Assembly: GCF_021347895.1 (NCBI RefSeq)
Contig: NC_067122.1
Coordinates: 9,599,983-9,663,982, forward strand
DNA: 64,000 nucleotides
Direction: 5' to 3'
From: Acanthochromis polyacanthus
Lineage: Eukaryota > Chordata > Actinopteri > Pomacentridae
In this document: piece by piece, positions 1 through 12,055 of the stretch
How the letters are laid out: every line of letters starts with the position of its first letter
Position numbering within the stretch: the stretch's first letter is position 1
Program-made: the position numbers and the translations under genes
Notes under the pieces: generated by a model
The model's database searches: none
Seen by the model: only the letters and a program-made list of their open reading frames with translations
What the model was told of the DNA's origin: nothing

Positions 1-132
1 GCAACAAGAAGGAAAGACTGTCTGGAAATGTGCACTGTTATACCAGTATTTACACAATGTTGCATCTAGCCATTCTCCATAATGGCTGGGGTGTAATTAG
101 TTGCACTAAACTGATGGTTTCCTGTGTTTCAG

Positions 133-3100
133 GTTATTTTGGAGTGGCCCACAGACCTAGCAGTCAGCCCCATGGATAATTCTCTGTATGTCCTGGACAA
201 CAACATAGTGCTGCGAATCACAGAGAACGGTCAAGTAAGCATTGCAGCTGGCCGACCTATCCACTGCCCGTTGGCCGGCCTGGAGCGTGGAGTGGCTGGT
301 GGTCAAAGGGCACAGTTAACCCCTCTAGAATCTGCTGTTTCCATTGCCATATCTTACCATGGTGCCATCTACATAGCAGAGACAGATGAGAGGAAGATGA
401 GCAGGATCCGGAAGGTTTCTGTGGATGGTGAGATAACGCATTTGGCCGGGGCTCCCTCTGACTGCGATTGCAAGAATGATGCCAATTGTGACTGCTACCA
501 GACAGGGGATGGCTATGCCAAGGATGCAAGGCTCAATGCTCCATCTTCTTTAGTGGCAGCTCCAGATGGAACACTCTACGTGGCAGACCTGGGCAACATC
601 CGCATCCGGGCCATCTCTAGAAACGGGCCAACTTCAACTTCCGGTGCCAGTACATACGAGGTGGCTTCCCCGGACACCCAGGAGCTGTATATGTTTGACA
701 GCAATGGCACCCACCAACACACTGCGAGCTTGCTCACCGGCGACTTAAAATATACTTTCAGCTACAGCACAGAGAACGACATTACAGCCGTCACCGACAG
801 CAGCGGCAACACTCTGAGGATCCGCAGGGATCCCAATCGCATGCCGGTACGTATCGTCGCCCCTGACAACCAGGTGATCTGGCTGACCATGGGCACCAAC
901 GGCGGGCTGAAAACTCTCACAGCACAGGGTCAGGAGCTGGTGCTGCTCACTTACCATGGCAACAACGGCCTGCTGGCTACAAAGACGTCTGAGATTGGAT
1001 GGACAACTTTCTACGAGTAAGTATAATAGTGAGTGATGACATCGTTCTGTGGAAATCTTTGTATCATTTGCCAAAGTCAGACTGATTTAGGTTGCAATTC
1101 ATTTAAGCTTTCTGAATCTGGAAAGAGGCCCACACTACAAATTAAAACACCTCCCACTTTCTGCATACTAATACAAATTGTGTAAACAGAAGTGCTTTGC
1201 ACTCTGGCAGATAATGTGATGTGGAGGAATAAAAAGGTTTTCGGCGCTTCTCGTGGATGAAAAGGCAGTATTAACTGTCTGTCAGCTGAAAGTCTTATTA
1301 AACAAACTTGTTTGAACTCATTACCTACTACTGTGCTAATATTTATAAATTTTTAACGCTAAATGAAAACCTGAAGTCATGAGATACAAAGAGAACAGGG
1401 TGCTTGCATGTGTGTAATCCTGTGCATTCTCTTTCTAGTCTCACAGCTCAGTACGAGTTTACTCTATAATTGGGAACCATACTTACCTGCAAACTGCTTT
1501 AGGGTGCACATTTAATTGAAACCTAATTATAAAATTTGCCTCAGATCTTTACAATAGCCTAGTTAGACTCTAATAACTCTAAGTCCATAAAAAAGTATGT
1601 TACATTTCTCTTCTTGTTTTTTCCATGACTAAACCATGTATATCATGTGTTCAATAACAGTATAGGTGGCAGCAGTGTTGATTAGAATAGTATGGTATGT
1701 TGACATGCATACATTTTGGAGAAGGAAAGCTGAACAAAATCACCAATTATATTCCAATATAATAAGCCAACTGGACTTTTTATCACAATCATGCTTTGTT
1801 TTGATAGCGTAGCCTGTCAGTGATTGAATTTTTCTCCCTTGTGTAATTCGCTGTCACGTCACATTATGCCATGAATGATACCCTCACTATAACTAAAAAA
1901 AGCAGTCAGCATAGATTATAATGACACATCAATCCCAAATATTTAATTCATTACAAGCCTGTGTTATTTTTATATGAAAGTGATAGCTGATGAGATGTGT
2001 CACTCTCCGATGTACGATATTTGGAATGTGCCTTGGGTTTATACAGACACCACCTTCACTTATGCTCTGGAAATTGAACATATACAGAAAAGAAAATGTG
2101 ACATTTTAATTACAAGAGAGAGTCGATGGTCTTGCTCAACAAGTATAAAAGAGCTGATAATTGAATGCACTGTGGCACTGAGAGCCCTCATACATATCAA
2201 TGCTTTGTCGTTTGACGTTCCTTTTGTCAAACAGCTATGACAGTGAAGGACGGCTAATGAATGTGACGTTCCCGACCGGAATGGTGAATAACTTGTACAC
2301 AGACATATACAGCGCTTTGACGGTGGACATCGAAAGCTCCATGACAGAGGAGGAAATCAGCATCACAACGAATACCTCCACCATCCGTGCCTTCTACACT
2401 CTGGCTCAGGGTAAGGCCCCGCTGCTCGTCTTCCCAACTCGGGCAGCTATTTTATAAGTTGTTATTTGTCATTGTTTCAGGGGTCGGCGGGGCAGTGTTG
2501 AGTAAGCTTAAGTCGTGTATCATTACAACTCCGAAGGTCTGACAGACGACAGTGTAAATGATTACTCTCTCGCTGTGTGGGTTTGGGTGTCAGGGAGACG
2601 CATCAACCTTGTAGCTAAGTGGTTTCTACTCTCTGCCAGAACCAGATGGTCCAGTTATTTCAGCGCATCATTCATGTCCATTCTCTTCATCTGAAAACTG
2701 TCTCATTTGAAAGACTAAAGACTTACAGTGTAATCATATACAACCAATAATCGCCCCAGGAGACTGTCAAAAACATTAATTGTGCTTTGTAATTGCTGTT
2801 CTAAGTTTCACTTTTTTTGTTCACTATCAACAGACCAGTGTAGAAGTAGCTATCAAGTGGGCTTTGACAACTCGCTGAGGGTCACCTATGCCAACGGGAT
2901 GGACACCCACTACCAGACAGAGCCCCACATCCTGGCAGGTGCCGCCAACCCGACGGTAGCCAGACGCAACATGAGCCTGCCAGGAGAGAGTGGGCAAAAC
3001 TTGGTCGAGTGGCGCTTCCGCAAGGAACAAGCCAGAGGGAAAGTTATCGTGTTTGGACGGAAGTTGAGGGTATGTTTGTTTGGTTGTTTTTTTTGCTCTC

Positions 3101-6100
3101 ATGGCGCATGCAATGACGAGTTAAACTTAGATAAAAAAACGTAGCATTTCCTGTGGCGTTTCTTACCTTAGTGAGTGATAGCGTATGGCAATATTAGGGT
3201 GAGGGATCAATAATCAAACTGTCCACAAACGGACTTGTTGCTTTATATCTGTGTCACTATTCTTATTATAACCTTGGGAAATGTTTCTGCACTTATTACC
3301 TTCGACTGAATTTATTAGTTACAACATTTGTCCTGATATAGAGGGTTATCAATATTCTAGTACTGTACATAAGTCCACCTTTTCTTATTACTCCTTCCTA
3401 GAAACTGACACAGATTTATGAGTTTAAGGTACTTCATGAACTTAACTCGGGTGGTTACTTTGCCTCGCAGTAATTTTTGCCTCCACTAAATTTAGGAAAG
3501 TTGTGATTTAAGTGTACCTGAACAATTGCCAGAGTGTCTCTCAGTTTAATGAGGCTTGAGAAGGGGGCGTTAATCTCTGTGACGACCGTAGTGAAAATCT
3601 CTGTGAATGCAGTTTAAGGAGCCGTCCAGACAAAGAATAGTCGTAGGAAAACCGAGGTTTTCTTCTTGAAATTGCACTGCTGTTCAATCAGCGTTGTGAG
3701 CGTTGTCCATTAATCACACATTATCACCACTAGTAGTTGGAGTAGTATTAGATGTTTTTGTCTAACCCCATTCCTAAATCAAATCTTTACCACAGGTAAA
3801 CGGACGGAACATTCTTTCTGTCGATTATGATCGCACCCTGAGGACAGAGAAGATTTATGATGACCACAGGAAGTTTCTCTTAAAGATTATTTATGACACC
3901 GCAGGCCACCCAGTCCTCTGGGTGCCCAGCAGTAAGCTATTGCCGGTTAATGTGAGCCGCACGAGCAGCGGGCAAATCAGCGCCCTGCAGAGAGGCCCCA
4001 CCACTGAGAGACTTGAGTATGATAGCCAAGGCCGCCTGATTTCCAGGGTGTTCGCTGATGGGAAGATATGGAGTTACACCTACCTGGAGCAGGTAAGAAA
4101 ACAGCATGACCAGAGGAAGCAGTAATAAGATACATTGTGCAGCAGGCCACTCTTTATCACTACAGGATGATTCAAGACCTGAAGAAGTACTGAAGCAGAG
4201 GTCACCCTGAAAAGACTTATTTGGCAACAATCACCAGGTCCAGTCACAGCAATCATTGCCAAATGCTCACTTATGAGCACCACTTCCAAGCTTTTGATAT
4301 TAAAAATTTTAGTTGGGTTCCCGTTACAGTGCATCTCCCAACTATGAGCTATAACTCAGTCTTGTAAAATTCTGAGGAGAGGTGAAAGTGTATGACAGAA
4401 TAAAATATGAGATGCAACATGGTTTATTCAACTGTCTTCTGACAGTTTCTTCAGGTTAACCATAAAAAAAAAGATCCTTAAGAATTTAGTACGAAGGAGC
4501 AATGACCATAATTGTCTCAGGGCCATATTTTCATCCAAATAAAGTGTGGTAGGTAGCACTTGATGGTGGTGTATTGTCTGAAATACATTGAGTACAGCAT
4601 AAAGAATATGTGCAATAGAACAGTCTACTCTTGAAATCACAATCTGTCCTGGTAACATTTACACTGAACAAAAATATAAATACAGCATGGCAATGGGCCT
4701 TATTCTGACTTGGAGAAAAGTAAAAAAAAAAAAAAAAAAAACATTTTTTTTTTATTGTTGGAGTTAAAAAGAAAATGGTTTAATTAAGCAGTTGTTAAAA
4801 ACAGTTTTTGAGCTGTTCAACTGATGAGAAATTCTCAGCCAGCCAGTTAATCCCCAGCCTTGTTGGTTTTAAAGGATAATGATCAGATAGTGTGACCAGT
4901 ACACAAACACTCCACTGACCAGTGGCTTTAAAAGGCCACCTTAAAGCCCAGCTTAATTCAAATAACATGATGCCTCAGAAAAGAAGAGAAAGACGAGAAC
5001 ACAGATATATGCTGGCATGGTGGATGTTGGTATGTTAATTAGGGCTGTAGCCAGGCACCTAAATGTCCATAACTCCACCCTTTGTCATCAACAAAATCAT
5101 TTTAGACAGCACAGTATGACAGACAGTCTGACACATGATGCTCTAAATTAATGTGACAATATGATCGTGTCCAAAACGTTTCTGTCAACTTCACCAAGGC
5201 CTTAAGGACAAGTGGCACAGCATTTCACTAGCAGCATCAACAACTTCGCAAATTCTCTGTGTTGCAGATGTGACTTGTGATTTCTAGTCAATGACCCCAC
5301 TTTCAATCATCCCATTGTCATTTCCCATGAAGTGCATATGTGGTGCCATGCCCTAATATTCCCCTATGTTAAATAGAAATGCATAGAATTTAGTAAGACA
5401 TTCTCTCTTGTAAATATATTTTTGTTCAGTCCACATTTAAATTGTTCATGGTCTCGATTTGTGACAGAATCAGTAAATAAATAAAAAATAAATAAATAGC
5501 TGAAACATGTAACCTAGCTAGACACCTCGCACTGGACTCTTTCCACCAGTTAAGATTATAGATGTGTTCCTTGGCAAATAGTGAAATCCTGTGCGAGTAC
5601 ATTTTTCACATATTTAATGTGCTGCTTTGCTGCTGCCAGAATAAAATACTGAAATGTTTGGGGAAATGGTTTAGTATTCTGTCCAGTCTTTTCCATTAGT
5701 CTTTAGGGTTTGTCCGTAGCTTTAGAATACACTTTGGAAAACAGAGGAATGTACCATAACCAAGAATACACAGTGGCTAAACAGCAACAATAATGAGTTC
5801 ATTATCAGTACGCAAGTGTACTATGCATACATGGAAACTGTAGGAGTCCCCTGAATAGTACCTTTATCAGAAATAATGAAAACCTACAGGGCTTCTGATC
5901 TGTGCATTCTGCTCTGACAACATGTCAAGCAACAAAAGAGAAACCCTCTGCTGCACCCCCCTCTTGTCTCTCTCCATGTCTCTTCCATAAATATTCTTTG
6001 GCTGTCGTGAGGAGTGTTTTTTAATATTGCACAGGGATGCTCAGCTACAAAAACGTGCAGAGATTTTCTCAGCCACTCCTGGCTGCATCCTTTCATTGTG

Positions 6101-9100
6101 TGACCTGGAGAGGCCATGTCAACACTGTGACATAAGTAACACAGAGGGCTGAGGGAGCACAGAGAAGCTCAGTGTCACAACGCATGACTGGGCCTGGTAT
6201 TTCAAACAGAAAGGGTGGCGAACCTTTTGGAAGGCAGACTGCACTCTAAACTGTAAACTGTAAAGTAATTAAGCAAGTCTCTTGGGATAATAGCAGTTAG
6301 AAGTATGTTGGCACTAGTAGACAATGACAGTTCACCACATACACAAAGTGAAACTTTCAGCTCCAATATGATGTAAATACTCTTCACAGAAGTTTTATAT
6401 TAAGTGCTTATTTCAGCACATATTACATTTTTCATACACGCCGTTTCTCCTTTCCTCCAAAAAGGAAATTTCTATACTCTGCATGCACTCACCCTGCCTT
6501 GCAATAAAATGTAGAAATATTATGCAACCCAGGAAAACACTTTCTGCTTTGCTCTTTTCCCTCTAGTCCATGGTTCTCCTGCTCCACAGTCAGCGCCAGT
6601 ACATATTTGATTTCGACTCTCTGGACCGGCTTTCTGCTGTCACCATGCCAAGCGTAGCCCGTTACACCATGCAGACTATCCGTTCAGTGGGTTACTACAG
6701 GAACCTTTATCACCCTCCAGAGAGCAACGCCTCAGTAGCTGTGGACTACAGCGAAGACGGCCTCCTACTGAGAGTAGCTCACCTCGGCACAGGGCGCAGA
6801 GTCTTGTACAGGTACCGGCGGCAGAATAAACTGTCAGAGATCCTGTATGACAGCACAAGGGTCAGTTTCACCTACGATGAGACAGCAGGTGTGCTGAAGA
6901 CTGTCAACCTACAGAATGAAGGGTTCATCTGCTCCATTCGTTATCGTCAAGTGGGTCCCCTGGTTGACCGGCAGATTTTCCGCTTCAGTGAGGATGGCAT
7001 GGTCAATGCACGCTTTGATTACACTTACGACAGCAGCCTGCGTGTCACCAGTGTGCAAGGCGTCATCAATGAAACACCGTTACCCATCGACCTATACCAG
7101 TTTGACGACATCTCAGGAAAGGTTGAGCAGTTTGGAAAGTTCGGGGTGATCTACTATGATATAAATCAGATTATATCTACTGCAGTCATGACATACACCA
7201 AGCACTTCGATGCACATGGCCGCATAAAGGAGATCCAGTATGAGATATTTCGTTCGCTCATGTACTGGATTACCTTCCAATATGATGATGTGGGCAGAGT
7301 CACCAAGCGAGAGATCAAGATTGGGCCCTTTGCCAACACCACTAAGTACAGCTATGAGTATGATGTGGATGGCCAGCTCCAGACTGTGTACTTGAACGAC
7401 AAAGTAATGTGGCGCTATACATATGACCTCAATGGAAATCTGCATCTGCTGAATGCAGGAAACAGCGCAAGGCTTCTGCCTTTGCGATATGACTTGAGAG
7501 ACCGCATCACTCGTCTCGGAGATATCCAGTACAGAATGGATGAAGACGGCTTTCTCCGTCAGAGAGGAGCAGAAATCTTTGAGTACAACTCCAAAGGACT
7601 CCTAGTGCGGGTTTACAGCAAGAGCAGCGGCTGGACAATTCAGTATCGGTACGATGGACTCGGCCGCAGAGTTTCCACCAAGACCAGCTTGGGCCAACAC
7701 CTGCAGTACTTTTATGCAGACTTGAGCTACCCAGCCAGAATAACACATGTATACAACCACTCCAGTTCAGAGATCACCTCGTTCTACTATGACCTCCAAG
7801 GCCACCTGTTTGCGATGGAGATCAGCAGCGGGGAGGAGTTCTACATCGCTTGTGATAACACTGGCACACCTCTGGCTGTCTTCACCAGCAACGGCCTTCT
7901 GGTCAAACAGCTCCAGTACACGGCATACGGCGAGGTCTACTTTGACTCAAACCCAGACTTCCAGCTCGTGCTTGGGTTTCATGGAGGACTGTATGATCCC
8001 CTGACCAAGCTGCTGCACTTCGGAGAGCAGGATTATGATATAATGTCTGGAAGGTGGACTGTTCCAGATGTCTCGACTTGGAAAAAAGTTGGCCAAGAGC
8101 CAGCTCCTTTTAATTTGTACATGTTCAGAAATAACAACCCCATCAGCAAAGTCCATGAAGTCAGAGAATATGTTGCAGGTAAGAAATACAGCAGTTAAAG
8201 TTTATTACAGCTGTTTATTTCATGACTCATTTTTCTGCAAGTGCATCTTTCTCTAAATGATTTTTAGCTGTAATCCTCAGAAAAGAGTAAAAACTTTTGC
8301 CATAATTTCTCATATTTTTGCAAAAACAATCTCTGCCCTTATGCTATCTGATCATAAGAAGCTGGAAACTGCAAATGTTTGGCAGTTTTGCCAAAAAATG
8401 TTCAGCTGTGTTCATTTTCTGTTTAATGAAACGATCATCTACCAAATTTAGGGTTATTAGTATTGTTTACCGCAATATATAGTTCTGCATCTCTATGGAA
8501 ACAGCACAGCCGTGGCTAGAAGTACTGAAAGTACAGAGAACTCAGGAATGTCTTCTGTGCAGAATGATAGGTATCATGCCATCAATTATAGAGAACAAAA
8601 GTAAATTTTATTTATTTATTTTACGATAAAGCGACAAAGCCTGGAATCAAGATGTAAAATTTTTGAAGTGCCCACCTGTGTAACCGATACTGGAAAAAGA
8701 CTTGTGTTTCTACATACTAGAGATATTTTACGATTCAGAGTTTTGATGTGTTTCCTGTATGTACCTCTCTGCTCTGTGTAAACACAGCTGGCAGTTCACT
8801 TCAGGAGAGAGGTCCCTGAATTTCTGTCACATGAAGTCATTAATGGCTTCACGGTTTCACTGTGGAGTACAGAATTTTTGTTTTGTACAATATCCAGTTT
8901 GTGCAAATGGTTTACTATAGGTACATTTTAGTCGACATGTATACTAAAGCAACTTTGATGAAATATTACAATTTTAAACCAACATGTCACAGACGATTGT
9001 TCAAGGACCACAGGAAAGTGGAAAATCTGACATTTCCTCCTTCTTTTTTTTTCTTTTTTTACAGTTTCTGGCTAGGACAAATGGTTTAATGACGATCTTT

Positions 9101-11150
9101 TAAGGACAAAATGCAATTTAAATCTGCCAGTGGGTTTTGAGGATCAATATATTTTCATGTTTTGTATTTGTTGACTGTGCAATACTTTGCAGTTTTAAAG
9201 CATAAAAGGAACAAGTTTGAAACTTGTCACTTAAAGGTAGTGTCAGTGATTCTATTCCAATCCACTTTTTGTCAGATTCATTCAGTGTCTCCTCATGGCC
9301 TGCCAGCTGTCCATTCTGTGTGTGCTATCAAAAAAATCTGGTGTTTGTACACAGCCCTGGCTCAGTGAATGGGAAACAAACAAAGTGGTTTAGACCAGTC
9401 CACATGACATTATTCAAATATGTCCTCATGCACGTACATGCTCGTGCACAGGAAAGGGGGAAAGGTGGCAGTAGGAGTGAGAGGGATACTAAATCTAATG
9501 CTAATTCTTTCATTTCGGCAAATTGTTATATGCCAACTATCTTTCTCATGAATTGCAAACTACATCTTTAAATCCTAAGTTGTGTTAAAACACACACGTC
9601 ACTATACAGCATAAATGTTTTAGCAAAATTCTCATTAAGTGAAGAAAAATATCTTCAGGAGAGGTATTCAGGTTTTCTTTGTCTTGAACTGCTTTTAATT
9701 TCATTTTTCAGACGTGAACAGCTGGCTTGTTACCTTTGGCTTTCATCTTCACAACACCATTCCTGGGTTTCCAGTCCCCAAGTTTGACTTAAGCATGCCA
9801 TCCTATGAACTGAGGAAGAGTCAGCTCTGGGATGATCTGCCGGTGGGTAAAATTCAAATCTCTCAAACATACTGAACTCAAAATCAACTGAAGAGAAAAA
9901 AAAGCTTTTGCTAGTGCAGAGGACCGAACAGACAACAAACGATATTTATTTTTTTTCATTGTTTTCCTCTTACCTCAGTAATTTGAAGCTGCCATCTCTT
10001 AATTGGACTGCAATGTATTTCATAGAATATCAATTTTAATTGGGCCATATTTGCATAATAAGAATAAACACATAATAGGAAAAAGCATTCTTCCCTCTGT
10101 CTTGTTTCAGTTACTAGCTGTCTAATTTTATATGTAATGTTGCTACTGTTAAAACAATCTTTTGATGCTATTTATGCTAGTCTTCTTTGGTTTAAGGCCT
10201 TAACACAGAAAGTGTTGCTGTAAAATTGTCTTTGGGGATTTATCTACTTTTGGCTTGAGAACACAGCTTGAAAACACCATTATCTTGGATGGGGATGAAA
10301 AACCCTCTGAAGCAGAGCAGTAGCTGGTTCTAAATGGCCTGGAGAGTCGGGCTCTGCCATGTTCAGGCGTTAACGTTTCACTGCACTTTTCCTACAGTCT
10401 ATCTCTGGGGTCCAGCAGGAAGTAACCAGACAAGCGCATTCTCTCTTGTCATTTGAGCGGCTGCCAGAGGTCCATCTCAGTCGAGGTCGCAGAGGTGAAA
10501 AGTCTTGGCTGTGGTTCTCAGCTGCAATGTCTCCCATCGGAAGAGCCGTTATGTTCGCCATCTACAAGGGCAGCGTCCACACTCACACTCTCAACGTGGC
10601 AAGTGAGGACTGTATTAAGGTTGCAACAATCCTCAACAACGCTTTCTATCTGGAAGACCTCCACTTCACCATAGAAGGGCGGGACACACACTACTTTGTC
10701 AAGCCGGGCCTTCCAGATGCCGACCTTGCTGCGTTGCACCTCACGAGTGGACACAAGACTCTGGAGAATGGTGTGAATGTGACCGTTTCCCAGTCTACAA
10801 CGGTCATGGACAGTCGGACTCGGCGTTTTGCAGATGTGGAGATTCGCGCTGGTGCTCTTGCTTTCCACATCCGCTATGGATCCACAGTGGATGAAGAGAA
10901 AGCTCGAGTTGTTGAGCTGGCACGTCAGCGCGCCCTAGCGGGTGCGTGGGCCAAAGAGCAGCAACGAGTCCGAGATGGCGAGGAAGGGGTTCGCCCCTGG
11001 ACAGAAGGGGAGAAGAGACAGCTTCTGAGTAGCGGAAAAGTTTTGGGATATGATGGGTACTATGTGCTTTCCATCGAGCAGTATCCAGAATTAGCAGATA
11101 GCACGAATAACATCCACTTTCTGCGGCAAAGTGAAATCGGGAAAAGGTAA
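133..11150 (+). CDS. tenm3: Teneurin-3, C-terminal half (seven last coding exons, 5' part outside window)
   Basis: Large type II transmembrane adhesion receptor of neurons that binds latrophilins and other teneurins across synapses. Exons read: 133-1016, 2235-2410, 2834-3069, 3796-4092, 6567-8178, 9712-9842, 10398-11150. All have AG/GT borders and compatible phases, giving 4089 nt (1362 codons plus stop TAA). The first exon carries the end of the NHL beta-propeller ([17 protein letters not shown]). The following exons form the YD-repeat barrel (many YDxxGR units such as [10 protein letters not shown] and YDGLGRRVS). The Rhs-core-like motif ([21 protein letters not shown]) and the Tox-GHH-like tail follow. 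The tail ([30 protein letters not shown]) agrees best with teneurin-3 rather than -1, -2 or -4, from remembered family sequences. The gene starts upstream of the window, so the transmembrane and EGF regions are missing here. Teneurin identity is certain; the paralogue number is very likely and fits the distal-4q synteny. Confidence 0.95.
1017..2234 (+). other. tenm3 intron, no recognised content
   Basis: It begins GTAAGT and ends with CAG before the YDSEGR exon. AT-rich, with no repeat family or conserved coding segment recognised. Confidence 0.6.
3070..3795 (+). other. tenm3 intron, no recognised content
   Basis: It begins GTATGT and ends CCACAG. No repeat or exon-like sequence was recognised in it. 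Confidence 0.6.
4662..5430 (+). mobile_element. Tc1/mariner-type non-autonomous DNA transposon in tenm3 intron
   Basis: The left end CACTGAACAAAAATATAAA and the right end ATATTTTTGTTCAGT are inverted copies of each other, about 770 bp apart. The left end is flanked by TA; the right flank reads CC, so that duplication has decayed. The terminal sequence is a familiar mariner/Tc1 family end seen across fish genomes. No intact transposase frame remains inside. It lies within the 4093-6566 intron, on neither splice site. Confidence 0.7.
5431..6566 (+). other. Rest of tenm3 intron, no recognised content
   Basis: AT-rich intronic sequence running to the CTCTAG acceptor of the 1.6-kb YD-repeat exon. 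The short open frames here lack any family resemblance. Confidence 0.5.
8179..9711 (+). other. tenm3 intron, no recognised content
   Basis: It begins GTAAGA and ends TTTTTCAG. It contains an A/T-rich stretch and a few short open frames of no recognised family. Confidence 0.6.
11019..11147 (+). other. Teneurin C-terminal associated peptide (TCAP-3) segment
   Basis: The last 43 codons of the teneurin gene correspond to the region described as a releasable neuropeptide-like peptide. The segment starts at Gln just after the basic pair in GEKR, a plausible cleavage site. It contains the conserved core [17 protein letters not shown] and ends SEIGKR immediately before the stop. GKR is a classic amidation plus dibasic signal. 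The boundaries follow known TCAP-3; processing itself is inferred. Confidence 0.75.
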
Positions 11151-12055
11151 CAATACGAGGTGCATTTTCTGCCAAAGAGACTCTGTTTTGGTAGAGACAT
11201 ACTAGTGGACAAAATGACAAGCAACTGTAATCAAAAGTTGCTGATATGTACTCTGAGTGTCAATGTGTTTTTGTATAAAAGAAATTAAAAAAACAAAGAC
11301 AGAAAGAAGAAAAAAATAGAAAGAAAAAAAAACTGAAAGTGGTCAGAAGCAATGCTGTGCATTGTGACCTGGAGACTACAGAGAAAATGTACAACTACAC
11401 CAAGCCTTAACATGGCAATTACAGGTCCGTTCCTCTGTAGCACAAGCCTTTTGGACTCTGGACTCTAAAACAGAGGAATATTGGTGTCTTTGAGGAAACA
11501 GTGAGCTAATTTAGGTGTTTTATGTTTGTTATGTTTTCATCGAGAGAAGTTTGGCTTAACAGAGTATTGTAAGAGCAAAGGAAATGTTTACATTATGCAT
11601 ATCTGCACTTCTCGAGAAGTACTGGACTCCTGGGTTCACAGTCCTGAAGAAAGCAGTGTCCTTGAGCAACTATTTGTTTTTGAAATCAGAGACTTCTGAT
11701 GTTAGAAATATCCTCACCAAACAACCACTATGTATACCAGATTTAGCACTGTAATCATGAAAAGATCAAAATGTCTTATTCTCCCTGAAATGCTTTTAAA
11801 TGGAAAAAAAGAAACATGTTTAAATACCCAATGTCCATTGTGGGGGGAAAAGGACAGCACAGATATGAAGAACTCCGTTGGGGTGGGGGACAAGACACAG
11901 CTGTGTCTTGGATAGCACAGGGACACCATGTTTTGTAAATTATGCAAGAGTTTTATGGCGTTTTTTTAAGAAACTGAATAAATGTCTGTACTAGTCATTA
12001 CCAGTAATTTATGTTGTGTTTATACATAAATAAAGTTCAGCTGACTTTGATTTTT
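11151..12055 (+). other. tenm3: tenm3 3' untranslated region
   Basis: AT-rich sequence after the TAA stop. It contains two canonical AATAAA signals, at 11977-11982 and 12029-12034, both followed by T/GT-rich sequence. The main 3' end is therefore predicted near 12050. No competing reading frame of interest is present. Confidence 0.6.

Noticed and set aside
745..1074. Antisense 109-codon frame over the first teneurin exon, and similar frames over later exons
   Set aside because: Mirror frames of strongly coding exons; the sense strand has clear NHL/YD motifs and splice sites.
9224..9571. 115-codon plus-strand frame in a tenm3 intron
   Set aside because: No splice borders joining it in phase to the flanking exons and no protein-family resemblance.
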